64,000 nucleotides of DNA. Origin: Vitis vinifera (Eukaryota > Streptophyta > Magnoliopsida > Vitales > Vitaceae). The position numbers and the translations under genes are program-made. Numbering within the stretch: position 1 is the first letter of the stretch; the number at the start of each line of letters is the position of its first letter. Shown here one piece after another: positions 24,701 to 34,204 of this stretch. The DNA lies in contig NC_081807.1 in assembly GCF_030704535.1 (NCBI RefSeq), positions 4,319,001 through 4,383,000 of the forward strand, written 5' to 3'. Below the pieces are notes generated by a model, which did no database searches, was not told where the DNA came from, and saw only the letters and a program-made list of their open reading frames with translations.

Positions 24701-27700
24701 GCATTTGCGCGTAGCAAGGATATCTGCAATTGAGAAGCTAGTTTGGCAGAAAGGCATTCACCACCAGAATTTTCCACTCCTGGCGCTCCTGCTGCAGCTT
24801 CTAATATATTTACTACTTGCTGCACCAGAGCCTTCATAGGGTTCTCATTCCTCAAATGTTCTGCAGATTCAAGCCAAAATTTCCACTCTTCCCCATCATC
24901 AATTGGATTTTCTGCATCATTCTTTTCCTGAAGGAGCTTGGAAATCACAGATTCCACTCTTGAGATCTCTTCTTCAGTTAATCGAAATCTTTCAGGTGGA
25001 ATTTCTGGAAAAAGAACATGAGAAAAAGAGAGGGACTGAAGGACAGTTCCATTTGAGTTGTAGAGGGAATTTCTGGCTTGATTATAACACCAAGAGGCAT
25101 AAGAAATCCATGATTTTCCCATAGTGGGGCAGAGACGAGAAGACAATTTTGTAAATGTCCCAACCATTTCCTCAATAACAAGGCTCAACCTTGGCTTAGA
25201 TTTTAGGTTCTCATCATTGCAGGAGCACATACTTCCACCAAGAGAAGAAGCATCACTTACGTTGAAATCTGCTTGCATCCTGAAAACAATGTTTTCTAAA
25301 CTAAAATCTGAAAAATCCTGTCTCAACCAATCTGAGAGTTTCAAGCATGCCTTGGCTTTCAGAATGCAATCATCAACATCAGAAACTGTACTTTTTAAAT
25401 TAACCATGCAAGGGCGTATAAATGACCAAAGATTTGTAAAAGCATCTTCAAAGTTGCTTTCAGCATGCTTCAGCAGGATGCCCTCATATTGCATATTCAA
25501 GATTAAGAAATCACGGTACCTCCCTTCAGAACAGCTAAATACATGATCTCTAAGATACTTATGTAGACGGTTTGCCAACAATAAGTTTCCTTGTTTACGG
25601 GCTAAACTGAATAAATTCATACAGAGCTGTAGAGTAACTGGAGAAGTTGGGAGAATGGTTCGATATACCCGGAGAATCTTTAACCATGGGTTACAATCCT
25701 GATGAATTCTATTAATTGGAGACTGCACTGATTGGACATATGAACTTAAAATTGACTGAAGCTGTTTTGGGTTGTCTTGGCTGTCTTTATGCTTATAACC
25801 TTCTTCAAATGCAAAGATGCAATGCAACTGAGCGGCATGTGCAGCTGCCTCTGCTACCCCATCAAGTGGCAGAACAGACAATGTTTCCTCAAGCATTGAC
25901 CTGGCCTTCTGTATTTCTTGTGAGACATTATCCACCTTACCCTCATTTTGAAGCAGCATTGCCTGCAAAAGCATCTGCTCACTCCTTTGCAAGGCCAATT
26001 TGGGATCAAGTGTGAGTTCACTGCTACTTTTAGGTGTCAAATCAAGGAATGCCCATGCTGCCTGAAAATCACCCTCATCAAAGCAGGCCAAGGCATGAAT
26101 TGCATTTATTTCATTGCCAGCTGTAGTAAGGGCTCCGGAATAACTCTTTCCAGCATGCTTAGCACGAAGATTTTGCAGCTCTAACAGCCAGGATTCAAGA
26201 GACTTCCAATCAGACACAGCCGTAAAACTCTCAATAAAGCGTGCAATAGCAAACTGCACACCATCAGACCCCATAGAATTGAGTGACTCCTCAGTCTGCA
26301 GTGAGTGAGTAAAATGAGCGGCAGCTTTTTCATACTGGCCTTCTGCTTGATATACAAGCCCTGTGATCCATGAAAAAGGTCCCAAGATCTCACTATGATT
26401 CAAACTCTGGTTTTCCTCAACAAACAATGAAGAAAATGTCATTGAAGCCCATTTTTGTAGGCCAAACAAAGCCTCTGATTCATGACTCTTACACAGAGCC
26501 AAAGCCATGTGGCGTAGAACTCTTAAGATGTCTCCAGAAAATCTACCCCTGATATTATGGAGGAATTCAGCTACCTGTGCCCGAGACTTATCCTTTGTAG
26601 TTGAAAGCACAAGATTCCTCAGCTCCTGCAAACGCAAAGTACAGTAATGAATTGTAGCATCATGACATTGAAGTGCTAATCCAGCATTCATCATTGGCTC
26701 ACATATGCGAGAAAACCATTCTTCGCAGACTTTCTTATTTGCCCGAAAGAACAAGGAACTCTGCCGAGGAGCACATGGTAAAAATGCAGATCCTTCATAA
26801 GCATTATATACATTTTTTTTCAGTGCCTCAACAAAATCGAATAATAATCTCATTGGTAAGAAGTGAGCACCAGATGAACCAATTATATTTAAGTTTCCAT
26901 CATTTTGCTCAGTATCAAGCCGTAGTACATGTGAGATGTCCAAAAGCATGCGCTCCAATGCTGCAAAAGTTTGGGTGGGGCCACCAAGGTTGGTCCTAAG
27001 GCGTGTAGCAATGCAATATCTAGCCGCTTCATGTATAGCCCACCATGCACCTGCTAAATTATTTACTGAGCAAATTCTTTCAAGAGTATCTTCATCCACT
27101 TTTATGTCCAACCACAGACCATTAACACCAAAATTTCCTGTTTCTTCCAGTTGACCAACAAAGTCCTTTGAAATCCGACGGCTATGAATGAGCCGTTGAA
27201 CCCAAGAAGAAAGGGGCACTTTCCATCTTTGTGAAATGAAACTCAAAATGGAAACAAGTTGCTGTGAGTGAAGTTGCTGATGTAGCTGCTTCAGGGCAAA
27301 AATTTGCTTCCAGTGCAAGTTAGATATACTGCCTAGCCCAATGGACCTAGGGCTACATGCAGTAACTGTTCCGCAGTCAAGTAGACCACAAATATACATT
27401 GTAACAGGCAAGACCTGGGTAAGCAGCCTAACAAAGGCATTTTTTATATCAACATCTGGATCGCCAAGTTTTTCAAGGACCACTTCAGTCATGGGATAGA
27501 AGTGCATGGGATGAATAAGTCTTGCTTGCAAGAGCAGGCCCAAAACTAATGCAACATGAGATCTCACTTTTGGTTCCCTGTCCAATGCAGCTTCCAAAAC
27601 TGAGAAAACCAACTTCCCAAAAACACCAATGTACTCGAATGCCTCAGAAAGATGAGTTTTCATATTTGAATTCTCGTAAGTAGCAATAACACCCTCACAA

Positions 27701-30125
27701 AATCTTTGGATCCATTCAAGGGCTACTACTTTAACAGAAAGAGGAGTAGAAACATGAAGAGCTTGCACAAGAAGCATACTGTATTTCCTCAGATGCTCAA
27801 TAACTAAAATTGAATGACCATCCCTGAAATCATTTCTGTCCAGAACTTCTCCTGTGGCAATATCAACAGAATCATTCTTGCTAATCTGTTTCCGTAGAGA
27901 GCACTTGCTTGAGAATTCGACTGCGGTTAACTGATCCAATGTCCTGATAACATTTACTTCCAAGTCGGCACAGCCCAGAATGGGTACATTGAAAGGATTC
28001 AGTTTCTCAATAATAAAAGATATCAGCTTTTCCGACCTCTTAAGATACAAAGCAGCAATCTCTGGTTGGCCAATCAAACTGCTAACCCCACCCAAAGAAA
28101 CACAACTTAGTAAAACTTTCAAATCAAATTTAATCAACGCAAACAACTCAAGTTTTGAATACAAATTAGGAGATTTAATGCCATGAACCTCATTTCCATG
28201 CCCCATCATTTTTCCAAGCATGCCCTTCAACAATTCCAGCTCTTCAGTCAAAGAGGTGACTGCTTTTTCAACAACTTCATTATTCCCATGTTGAAGCAAG
28301 AAAATGTAAGTGGCAGCAGAACTTCCTGTCACTAAGTGATTTGGATGCAAACGCATCTGGGATATAGGCAAATCAAATTGCAATATTTTCTGCACGGATG
28401 ATGGGAGCAGACCAAGCTTTTGTAGAGACAATAATTGAAGATTAGTTTTTAAAACCCCATGAACCTGAAAGGAGGTGATCTTCCCAGATCCTACAAGGTG
28501 AGTAATGTTGTCCAATTCCAAGCTTTGAAACAAGGTATCAACTGCCATTGGATAAAAGGTGGAAAACCTTTCACATAGAATTTCTGCCAAGAGAGTCAAG
28601 CATTTCCATGAATCACCAATCCATTTTGACCATCCAAATTTCCTTCCCACCATTGATAAACACCACAGCAACTGAGGAAGCATGGTGGTAAGGGGTTCAC
28701 TTATTTGTTCCAGTAGGTTCATTTCTAGCATTCCAGAAGCAGTGGACTGCAAAACAGTAGAAAAACAAGAAAGCAGCGCAAGCAGCCTACGAAACTGTTT
28801 TGGGGTTCCAGGACTCCCATCCTGAAGCAAGACATCCATGTCACCCAAGAATTTGGACAGCAATCCCAGTGAGAACTGCAGATTGCCCACCCAGTGTTTC
28901 TGAAACTGCAAAAAACTGTCCATAATGACACATCTATCTGTGTCAGCAAGGTCTGGAACCAAAGCCCACCCAAGAAGCAAATCTACGATGTCAACAAAAT
29001 GGGGTTGAAAGCATCTAACAAACTTCAATGAGATCAAAGTTAACACACCCAGAAGCTGGTGCAATAAATTCAAGGAGGTTCTCTCATCCTCAAGAAGTTC
29101 TTGGCACGCTTTGAGTATTGGCAAGGCATATCTTTCAATCCCCCCCACATCCCCAATGTTAAGAAACTCACGGAGGCCTTCCAGTGCCAGCTCTGTCGTG
29201 CCATCTCCAGCATTCCCATTGCTAAGCAATGGCAATGCCCAACTAATGAACCGATCAACTAAACTACTAAGTAGAACATGATTTTGCCTTCCATTTGATG
29301 CTAAAGAGATTGAGCACATAACAGAACACAAAGCCCCATATGCTGTGGCTGCTGCCTGCCGCACCGAGTAGGATCTGAGCCGCAGTTACTTGAAAAGTTA
29401 CATTTAATCTTCACATAAATCACTCAAACAGAGATAGTACTATGAAGATTCTTTCTGAATCAAAAGCCCCAACAAATGACAAAAAAAAATGAAATAAAAA
29501 TAAAAATAACCCAATACTCTCCTAATTCTACCATTATAACGAACAACCGCTCAAAACAACAAATTATTAAATCTTAATTCCATTTACCAACTGGAAAACC
29601 TAAGGAAAATATATATATAATTTCAAATCTGATATATTATGCTGCTTTGGCCCCAATGAAACGAAAATAACAAAAGACATCAACTCAACTAATGCAAATA
29701 ATTCTACCAGACCCAGTTGCTTGAATGCTAAGTTTACTCAGGCCCCCAAACAAAAAATACCCCAAACCACAAAATTTCACTTCCATGTCCTTTCCCAGCA
29801 ACCCAACAAGCAACAAACATAAATCTAAAATCAAGCAATCAAACTCAAATTCCAGTTCCACAGAGAGAGAGAGGGCTTACTTGTCGGAGAGGAGCTGAGA
29901 GAAGCCCTGGGAAAGGAAAGAAGCAGAGTGAGTGACGAGGACAGAGTTGGGAGGGTAGAGAATGCCACGGTGGAGTGAGTTAATGGCGGCAAGGCGAGAG
30001 GAGACGTCGTCTTCGGATGGGGAAGGAGAAGAGGAGGAAGAGGAAGCGGCGTCGTCTTTGGGAAGAGCAACGGCGATGAGGGCTGCTAACTGTTGTTGCT
30101 GGTGATGGAGTCCCTGCATCATCAT
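1451..30125 (-). CDS. SMG1: SMG1-type PI3K-related protein kinase (nearly complete, 13 coding exons)
   Basis: SMG1 is the PIKK-family Ser/Thr kinase that phosphorylates UPF1 during nonsense-mediated mRNA decay. Joining exons 30125-29881, 29374-24391, 24306-24118, 15852-15738, 15232-14176, 10842-10395, 6855-6802, 6704-3863, 3753-3640, 3474-3344, 2759-2667, 2472-2203 and 2102-1451 keeps one frame for 11,194 nt (about 3,731 codons), every junction being GT-AG. Order: N-terminal helical repeats, FAT region, FRB-like segment ([11 protein letters not shown]), kinase lobe with [17 protein letters not shown], catalytic loop [11 protein letters not shown] (Asp near 2216) and HIDYN (Asp near 2235), which replaces DFG as in known SMG1. 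A long C-terminal insertion follows. The FATC end is absent because the next exon lies beyond base 1. The start is one of three adjacent Met codons at 30125-30117; an in-frame upstream ATG at 30158 would add 11 residues. Length fits plant SMG1. No inactivating lesion was found. Confidence 0.95.
2203..2472 (-). CDS. SMG1: SMG1 coding exon 12
   Basis: It encodes 90 residues from [20 protein letters not shown] to [11 protein letters not shown]. Acceptor TTTGTGCAG, donor CATAAA|GTAATT. It includes [19 protein letters not shown], conserved near the C-terminus of SMG1 proteins as I recall them. Confidence 0.9.
2667..2759 (-). CDS. SMG1: SMG1 coding exon 11
   Basis: It encodes 31 residues, [20 protein letters not shown] through MEDLSK, between acceptor TCTGTAG and donor TCAAAG|GTTTTC. 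Phase 0 at both ends. Confidence 0.85.
2760..3343. other. SMG1: SMG1 intron 10
   Basis: A 584-bp intron between coding exons 10 and 11. It is AT-rich with a T-rich run near 3040-3065. I see no gene or clear element in it. Confidence 0.8.
3344..3474 (-). CDS. SMG1: SMG1 coding exon 10
   Basis: It encodes [20 protein letters not shown] and on to CGSMLEE. Acceptor TTCTGCAG, donor GAAGAG|GTATTA, ending in phase 0. Confidence 0.88.
3640..3753 (-). CDS. SMG1: SMG1 coding exon 9
   Basis: It encodes [20 protein letters not shown] and on to VKAKSAS, helical C-terminal insertion sequence. Acceptor GTATTAG, donor GCATCAG|GTTCTG; phases match exons 8 and 10. Confidence 0.88.
3863..6704 (-). CDS. SMG1: SMG1 coding exon 8 (long C-terminal insertion)
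   Basis: It encodes about 947 residues (2365-3311), the long insertion between kinase and FATC that characterises SMG1. The sequence is helical and rich in Glu, Lys, Leu and Ala, with probable coiled coils (for example [20 protein letters not shown]). No catalytic motif is visible. Starts [16 protein letters not shown]; donor TTTACAC|GTGAGT. Confidence 0.93.
6802..6855 (-). CDS. SMG1: SMG1 coding exon 7 (54-nt micro-exon)
   Basis: This 18-codon exon encodes [18 protein letters not shown] between acceptor TTGTTCAG and donor CTTGAG|GTAGGG. It is phase 0 on both sides, so skipping it would stay in frame. Too short for ordinary ORF calling; identified by reading across the junctions. Confidence 0.88.
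7372..8129. mobile_element. 758-bp fold-back (long-TIR) non-autonomous DNA element
   Basis: The left end GGGAAAAGTGGGTTTTGACT is mirrored by the right end, which reads AGTCAAACCCACTTTTCCC. The inverted match continues inward: GACAAGTAGACTC on the left pairs with GAGTCTACTTGTC on the right, and ATT/TTA triplet runs pair too. Nearly the whole element is one imperfect hairpin centred near 7,740. The flanks AAGTATCAA and AATTATCAA could be a degenerate 9-bp TSD, as in Mutator-like MITEs. No transposase is present. Confidence 0.8.
7690..7760. repeat. Short tandem repeat at the centre of the fold-back element
   Basis: AAATGCTCTTAGAA followed by T/C AAATTCCTAAA occurs twice in succession at the loop of the fold-back element. 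Confidence 0.7.
8895..9165. repeat. SINE-like or retroelement-derived repeat
   Basis: The stretch contains GAGTTCGGACCTC, resembling a tRNA-type B box. The phrase CTAACAACTTAAGCTTTTGG and its follow-on recur in altered form about 190 bp later (CTTAATAGTTTGAGTTGTTGG). A related phrase occurs on the opposite strand near 16,500-16,550. Ends are not defined. Confidence 0.35.
9691..9730. repeat. (AG)20 microsatellite
   Basis: Forty bases of uninterrupted AG repeat in a SMG1 intron. Likely length-polymorphic. Confidence 0.97.
10395..10842 (-). CDS. SMG1: SMG1 coding exon 6 (catalytic loop and metal-binding motif)
   Basis: It carries the active site: [11 protein letters not shown] (catalytic Asp and Asn) and [14 protein letters not shown] (metal-binding Asp), then the activation-loop segment [13 protein letters not shown]. 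All catalytic residues expected of SMG1 are present. Acceptor CTTGTAG, donor TTACAG|GTACTT; length 448 nt in the correct phase. Confidence 0.95.
11560..12790 (+). mobile_element. Degenerate LTR-retroelement relic
   Basis: A block around 11757-11910 (GGAATTAGGAAA, ATATACCTAT.TAGTCTT.AAGTGGA, TTTCAGCATCT.T.ATGCTTC) recurs around 12537-12705. Between the copies, near 12148, TTGGCATCAGAACC resembles the TGGTATCAGAGCC primer-binding site and follows the first copy as a PBS follows a 5' LTR. No coding sequence survives. Confidence 0.5.
13050..13900 (-). mobile_element. Degenerate LINE reverse-transcriptase fragment
   Basis: The minus strand reads as a decayed plant LINE RT: FFPDFKG, then [20 protein letters not shown] and [11 protein letters not shown], matching the palm segment that follows the G.RQGDPLSP motif in LINEs. 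Sequence at about 13500-13080 continues the family with many stops and indels. It lies in a SMG1 intron in the same orientation as the gene. Confidence 0.75.
14176..15232 (-). CDS. SMG1: SMG1 coding exon 5 (FRB-like segment and kinase N-lobe)
   Basis: It encodes about residues 1845-2196. The FRB-like segment includes [17 protein letters not shown] near residue 1905. The kinase N-lobe contains [19 protein letters not shown], with the ATP-binding region near residues 2020-2040, then [12 protein letters not shown] typical of PIKKs. Donor is AAGAG|GTACTT in phase 2. Confidence 0.94.
15738..15852 (-). CDS. SMG1: SMG1 coding exon 4
   Basis: It encodes [15 protein letters not shown] and on to LSTLQDLHS, the stretch between FAT and FRB. 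Acceptor is TTGTGCAG, donor CTCAG|GTAGCC. The 115-nt length leaves one base that completes an Asp codon with exon 5. Confidence 0.92.
16577..16885 (-). mobile_element. 5'-truncated LINE tail with a 15-bp TSD
   Basis: A 309-bp insertion with its poly(A) end (read as poly-T in plus orientation) at the left. It is flanked on both sides by AAGATATTAGGATTT (16562-16576 and 16886-16900), an exact TSD. The minus strand reads like a plant LINE ORF2 3' end. It sits inside an older repeat at about 16,370-16,950. Confidence 0.85.
17806..17821. repeat. LINE target-site duplication, left copy
   Basis: AAAATAGCACAAAGAA immediately before the LINE 5' end; identical to 23635-23650. Confidence 0.93.
17829..20123 (+). 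pseudogene. LINE ORF1 (DUF4283-type, nucleic-acid binding), one internal stop
   Basis: Plant LINE ORF1 proteins bind element RNA and package it with ORF2. The frame runs from ATG 17829 to stop 20121-20123 and is interrupted by one TAG at 18522-18524. The same frame then continues with [20 protein letters not shown], a DUF4283-like segment, and a long variable region. The last bases overlap the ORF2 start by 4 nt (ATGA). No zinc knuckle was seen. The stop falls where related proteins have Trp before LKG. Confidence 0.85.
20120..23502 (+). pseudogene. LINE ORF2 (APE endonuclease, reverse transcriptase, zf-RVT), broken
   Basis: ORF2 nicks target DNA and reverse-transcribes element RNA. The endonuclease has [20 protein letters not shown] and SDHFPI. 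The RT has [42 protein letters not shown] and FVDDT (related elements mostly have FADD). The C-terminal zinc finger reads [17 protein letters not shown]. Breaks: TAG 20531-20533, a frameshift shortly before TAA 21045-21047, TGA 22239-22241, and TGA 23331-23333 followed by another frame change. All domains are present, so it was full length when inserted. Confidence 0.9.
23635..23650. repeat. LINE target-site duplication, right copy
   Basis: AAAATAGCACAAAGAA directly after the LINE poly(A); its first A residues cannot be separated from the tail. Confidence 0.93.
24118..24306 (-). CDS. SMG1: SMG1 coding exon 3 (end of FAT region)
   Basis: It encodes 63 codons starting [16 protein letters not shown] after acceptor CTGTAG and ending VVGCL before donor TTG|GTAATG. 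Both junctions are phase 0. The next intron is 8.3 kb and contains the full-length LINE. Confidence 0.92.
24391..29374 (-). CDS. SMG1: SMG1 coding exon 2, a 4,984-nt exon with helical repeats and FAT region
   Basis: This single exon encodes about 1,661 residues (roughly 83-1743) with no stop. It holds the HEAT/ARM-type helical N-terminal part of SMG1 and most of the FAT region (for example [20 protein letters not shown]). It starts after acceptor CTCAG and ends at donor TGGCAG|GTGAGA. Other frames of this exon show several ORFs of 60-140 codons that I regard as shadows. Confidence 0.93.
29375..29880. other. SMG1: SMG1 intron 1
   Basis: A 506-bp AT-rich intron with GT-AG ends. No element recognised. 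Confidence 0.85.
29881..30125 (-). CDS. SMG1: SMG1 coding exon 1
   Basis: This encodes the first 81 codons plus 2 nt, including a Gln stretch (HHQQQQ) and a low-complexity Ser/Pro segment. The donor is AA|GTAAGC; the split codon joins exon 2 to give ...[11 protein letters not shown]. An in-frame ATG at 30158 followed by a Lys run is a less likely start. Confidence 0.85.
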
Positions 30126-30310
30126 GCATATCTCTCTATCCTTCTTCTTCTTTTTCACATAACCCCATTTCTATTCTATTCCTTTCTGCATCCTTGTTTT
30201 CTGCAATAGGGCCTAACTGATTCATGATTTCTTCAATGTTACATGTCCGTGGCCTTTCCTTCCTCTCTCTCTCTCCCCCCCGCTCCCTTTTTTTTTTTTT
30301 TTTTTAATCA
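30126..30310 (-). promoter_or_regulatory. SMG1: SMG1 5' leader and proximal promoter region
   Basis: Immediately upstream of the start, the minus strand has a purine-rich tract (GGGGGGGAGAGAGAGAGAGG, about 30260-30283) and an A run at about 30291-30305. Such GA tracts are common in plant promoters and 5'UTRs. No TATA box is convincing; the transcription start is not determined. Confidence 0.4.
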
Positions 30311-30529
30311 TAAACAATTTTCCTTTTTTTAATATTGAAGAAAACTTTTTATATATATTTAAATAACAAATAAGAAAAATTTTAAAATAGCAACAAAAAG
30401 TGAAAATAAATTCATATATCTTCTAAAAAAATGGAAAAGTATATAATATAATATATTTTGACAATTTTCCTTAAAAATTAAAATATATATATGTATTATT
30501 TTATAACATAATATGCATTATAAAAACAT

Positions 30530-30765
30530 TAAGAATTTGTTTGATAATGATTTTAGAAAACACTTTTAATTTTTCTAACGCTTGAAGTTTTTTATCATTT
30601 AAGTGTTATAAATTATATAAAACATTTTCTATAATCACTCCAAAACGCATTATAAAAACTCGTTTGATAATGTTTCTAAAAAAATATTTTTAATATTTCT
30701 AACACTTAAATAATAAAGAAATGTTAAAAATATTTTCTAAAATCACTCTCAAATGCACTCTAAAT
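30530..30765. mobile_element. Two adjacent MITE-like elements, probably hAT-type
   Basis: Ends such as TTTGATAATGATTTTAGAAAA and, reversed, GAGTGCATTTGAGAGTGATT are typical of short non-autonomous elements. A second copy starts near 30660 (GTTTGATAATGTTTCTAAAA). A related copy lies at 52191-52311 in a P450 pseudogene. Confidence 0.55.
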
Positions 30766-30930
30766 CAGGTTGTGGTTAGACTTTGATTGTTTAAACATTA
30801 GTCTAAGTCCAACATAAATTGAGTTTTGATTGAAAAAACTCGAACTCTAAATCAAGTTGTAGTTAGACTTTGATTGTTTGAACATTAGTCTAAGTCCAAC
30901 ATAAATTGAGTTTCAATTGAAAAAACCTAA
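30757..30930. repeat. Two-copy tandem duplication, 87-bp period
   Basis: ACTCTAAATCAGGTTGTGGT and about 65 following bases at 30757-30843 are repeated at 30844-30930 with few differences. Confidence 0.88.
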
Positions 30931-32217
30931 CCCTAACTTAAACCCAATCTAAGTATTGAAAATTATTATTCAATCTTGTCTAACACATTGAGTTGGATTT
31001 GGGTTAGGCCAAAGTTGGGCCAAACCAACCCCCAAGTTGTAACCCTAATTTTATCTTTTTTTTATAAAAATTTTAAAATATATATATATACATTCAAAAT
31101 CCTATAGAAATGACATACTATCAAATTTTTTCTTACCTATTCTTCAATAGTAACAAAGTATATATAAATTATATTGAAAGATAAGTTATAGTAATCTTCA
31201 AATCCAAATTTTATAACATCTTTAAAAAATTTTGATCTGCAAATGCTCCATTTTTATTTAAACAAAGTTTTTGATAATACACATAAGTGGAATGAAGGAA
31301 AAAAAAATTTCATTACATTTGCACGAAGATTATGTATTACTTATCGGGAAATAAAGATATCCAATCTTTGATTTGAGTATGAAATATGTCATTATCAGTA
31401 ACGAGAATCATAATAATTAACGTCAAATAATACAAATAATATAAAGATGGCATTAATATTAGGGTTGATGGGGACTTTATCTTCTCATGGATGTGAAATG
31501 GGAAGTTTGTAATACAAACAGTACATAGAAAAAGAAATACAAAGGGAGAACATAAAGAAACATGAAGATTATGGTGAAAGAAACACAAAAGAATAAGAGA
31601 CAATAAAGTAAGTCTTGATAGTAGAGCAAGCAAATTTTGAACTTCATTAAATATGACTATGATCAATTTTATCATATGTTTTCCACCAATTGATCTTAAA
31701 TTCCGTGAAAAGATGAGAAGCAACGAGAAGATATTGTAGATTGGGCCATAAACGACATTGATTTTGAATGTTAGAGGGCAGTTTTGATGTCTATTTGAAA
31801 GAGTCAAATGTTGTCAAACAATTCTTCTTGACAGCCCCAAAAACCAATTTAGAAAATAAGATTTTTGAAATTACCGAGATAATGGAAAAAATCAAAGAAT
31901 GACAAAAACCTTTCTAATTTGAAAAATGTTATACTAGACATCCATGTTTTCTATGTCAATTTCGAGTAAACCCTTTGAAAGTAAAAAAAAAAAATGGATT
32001 CAAGACTTTGGAAGGTATATTTTCCATCTAGTTTGTGTTTGGGTTTAATAAATCTCATGTATACTAAAACATTTTCATAAAATTTTTAGCTATTGTCTAC
32101 TAAGGATTTTGGAAAAAAATTGAATAATTTCTCATGGATTTTAGACATGTTAGGTTGCTTATATGAATTCAATTGTAAGTTTTGTAGAGGAGGTGATTGA
32201 CTAATAATTAGGACAAA

Positions 32218-32497
32218 GGTGGTGCTTGTTTTTTTGGCTTTTTATTGAAAGCACTTTATTTTCAGAATTTAAGTTGTTTTTTTCTACTTTTTTATGACTT
32301 ATTATAAACTTTTTACTAAATAGAAAAAGTCAAAATATGTAACTTTTTCTAAATATAAAAAATAATATATTGGTTTTTTTTTTTTTACTTTCTAATACTT
32401 AATATAAATAAAATACTACAAAAATAAACAACCTAATATTTAATACTATTAAACATTAAGGTTCTATTTAGAATTAAGTAAAAAAACAAACACCACC
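32218..32497. mobile_element. 280-bp MITE with GGTGGTG termini
   Basis: The left end GGTGGTGCTTGTTTTTTT is inverted at the right end AAAAAAACAAACACCACC. It is flanked by AAA on both sides (3-bp TSD). The surrounding sequence (GTAGAGGAGGTGA through GAGCATAAGTA) recurs uninterrupted at about 33,318-33,460, which therefore resembles the empty site. Superfamily uncertain. Confidence 0.8.
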
Positions 32498-33094
32498 AAA
32501 GTCTTTTTTTTTTATATATATTGACTTTGAAATGATGAATTTTGAAGAGCTTGAGCATAAGTACAAATAAGTGGTGATTTGGCTTAAGAGAAAGTTTAAT
32601 TTTGGGACTTATAAGTTGTAAGCCAAACCTGGTTAATTTGTTAGAAAAGAAAAAAAAGAAGAAGAAAATACAAAATAATAATAAATAAATAAATGAACAG
32701 GGAATGGAAGAAGTGGCAAAACCTAGTATTGTGAAATCATAATTTCCTTAAAACATATTCATCTTATCCATTGGTGCTTTGAGAATTGTAAAACATTTGT
32801 CTCCCAATATAAAATGGTCTTCAAGTGGCAATAACAACACTTTACAGTCACTTCCTACAAACTGAACTAACTCTGTATCACAATGGAAGGAAGGTTCTTC
32901 ATGATTTTAACGTAAGAATTCAGGAACCAGTCTTTGAAAGAGAGTCAGAATCTCTTTTTATATATGCTTCGAAAACGGGGCAAATAGATTGTTCAACTTC
33001 AAGAAGCGTTTTGGTTTCTTGAGGCTTGTAGGTTTCTGAAAAGGGTTAAACCCATTCATCCATTCAATGTATTGACCCATTTTCCAACACGAGT

Positions 33095-33690
33095 ATGTTT
33101 GAAGTGTGTTTAATAATAGTTTTGAAAAACAATTTTTGAAGATGGTTTTTAAAAATATTTTTTAGTGTTTTTGAAAAATAAAATTTTGTTTAGATATTGC
33201 ATTCAATTTTCTATTCTAAAAAATAAAAAATAAAAAAATGTTTGGTTAAGTTAATAAAAAAAGTTTTATAAAATAAGTAAAAAAAAAAAAACTTGTTTAA
33301 AATTTGTTTTTTAAAATTGCAAGTCTTGTAGAGGAGGTGAATGACTAATTAGACCGAAATCTTTTTCTATTATATTAACTTTGATAAGATGAAGTTTGAG
33401 CATAAGTAGATAAAAGTGGTCATTTAGGTGTAGGAGAAAGTTTGATTTTGGAACTTAAGTTATGTTTGGGAAATGTTTTCAATGATAGTTTTGAATACCA
33501 ATTTTTGAGAACAACTTTTAAAAATATTTTTAATGTTTTTAGAAAAAAAATTGTGCTTGGATACTAAATTCTAAAAAATAGTTTTTTATTTAAAAAAAAG
33601 TTTTGTGGGGTTAATAAAACCAAGTTTATAAAATAAGTAAAACAAAAAACTTGTTTGGAAGTTGTTTTTTTTTTTTTTTTTTAAAGTATT
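33095..33690. repeat. AT-rich tandem duplication containing the MITE-free paralogous block
   Basis: The block at about 33095-33315 recurs, diverged, at 33462-33690 (shared ATAGTTTTGAA, AAAATATTTTT, TTTATAAAATAAGTAAAA). Between them, 33316-33461 matches the flanks of the MITE at 32218-32497. Confidence 0.65.
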
Positions 33691-34204
33691 TTCTTCAACT
33701 AACTTGATTTTATAAATATAAATAATTTTAGAGTTAGACTTATTAAAATTTAAAACAATTGTATCAAATTTTCAAATTATTTGCATTGTTTTCAAAAATT
33801 TTTAGATAATCATAAATGATGGAAATACATTAAAAGGTATATTAGATGCCTTGATAGAGATGTGTTGATTGGACATTCTCAAAGTGTAACACATTATTCA
33901 AAGTCACGATCTTCACGTTCGCTCGTAGGGTTTTGAGATACATCGATTTCCATTTCTTGACTTGTATAGAGTGAAACGCAAAAATATGATAATTGGAAAG
34001 TTCAAAAAATTATTTAAAAAAATAATTACAATTAAATAAGTTTAAATTATTAAATTTATATCATATTATTAAATCTAGGTCATATCATTAAATCCACGTT
34101 ATTTTATAAAATAATACATCATTACCATATAAAATAATATATTACCAAATATATTCAAGTCATACAACACCATTTGGAATTTATGTGATACCTTACTTTT
34201 AGCC

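Noticed and set aside
24396..28186. Plus-strand ORFs of 60-140 codons opposite SMG1 exon 2
   Set aside because: Antisense shadows of a long coding exon.
31337..31807. 156-codon minus-strand ORF as a membrane protein gene
   Set aside because: Composition (Leu, Ile, Phe, Tyr) is that expected from random AT-rich DNA; no family resemblance and no promoter.
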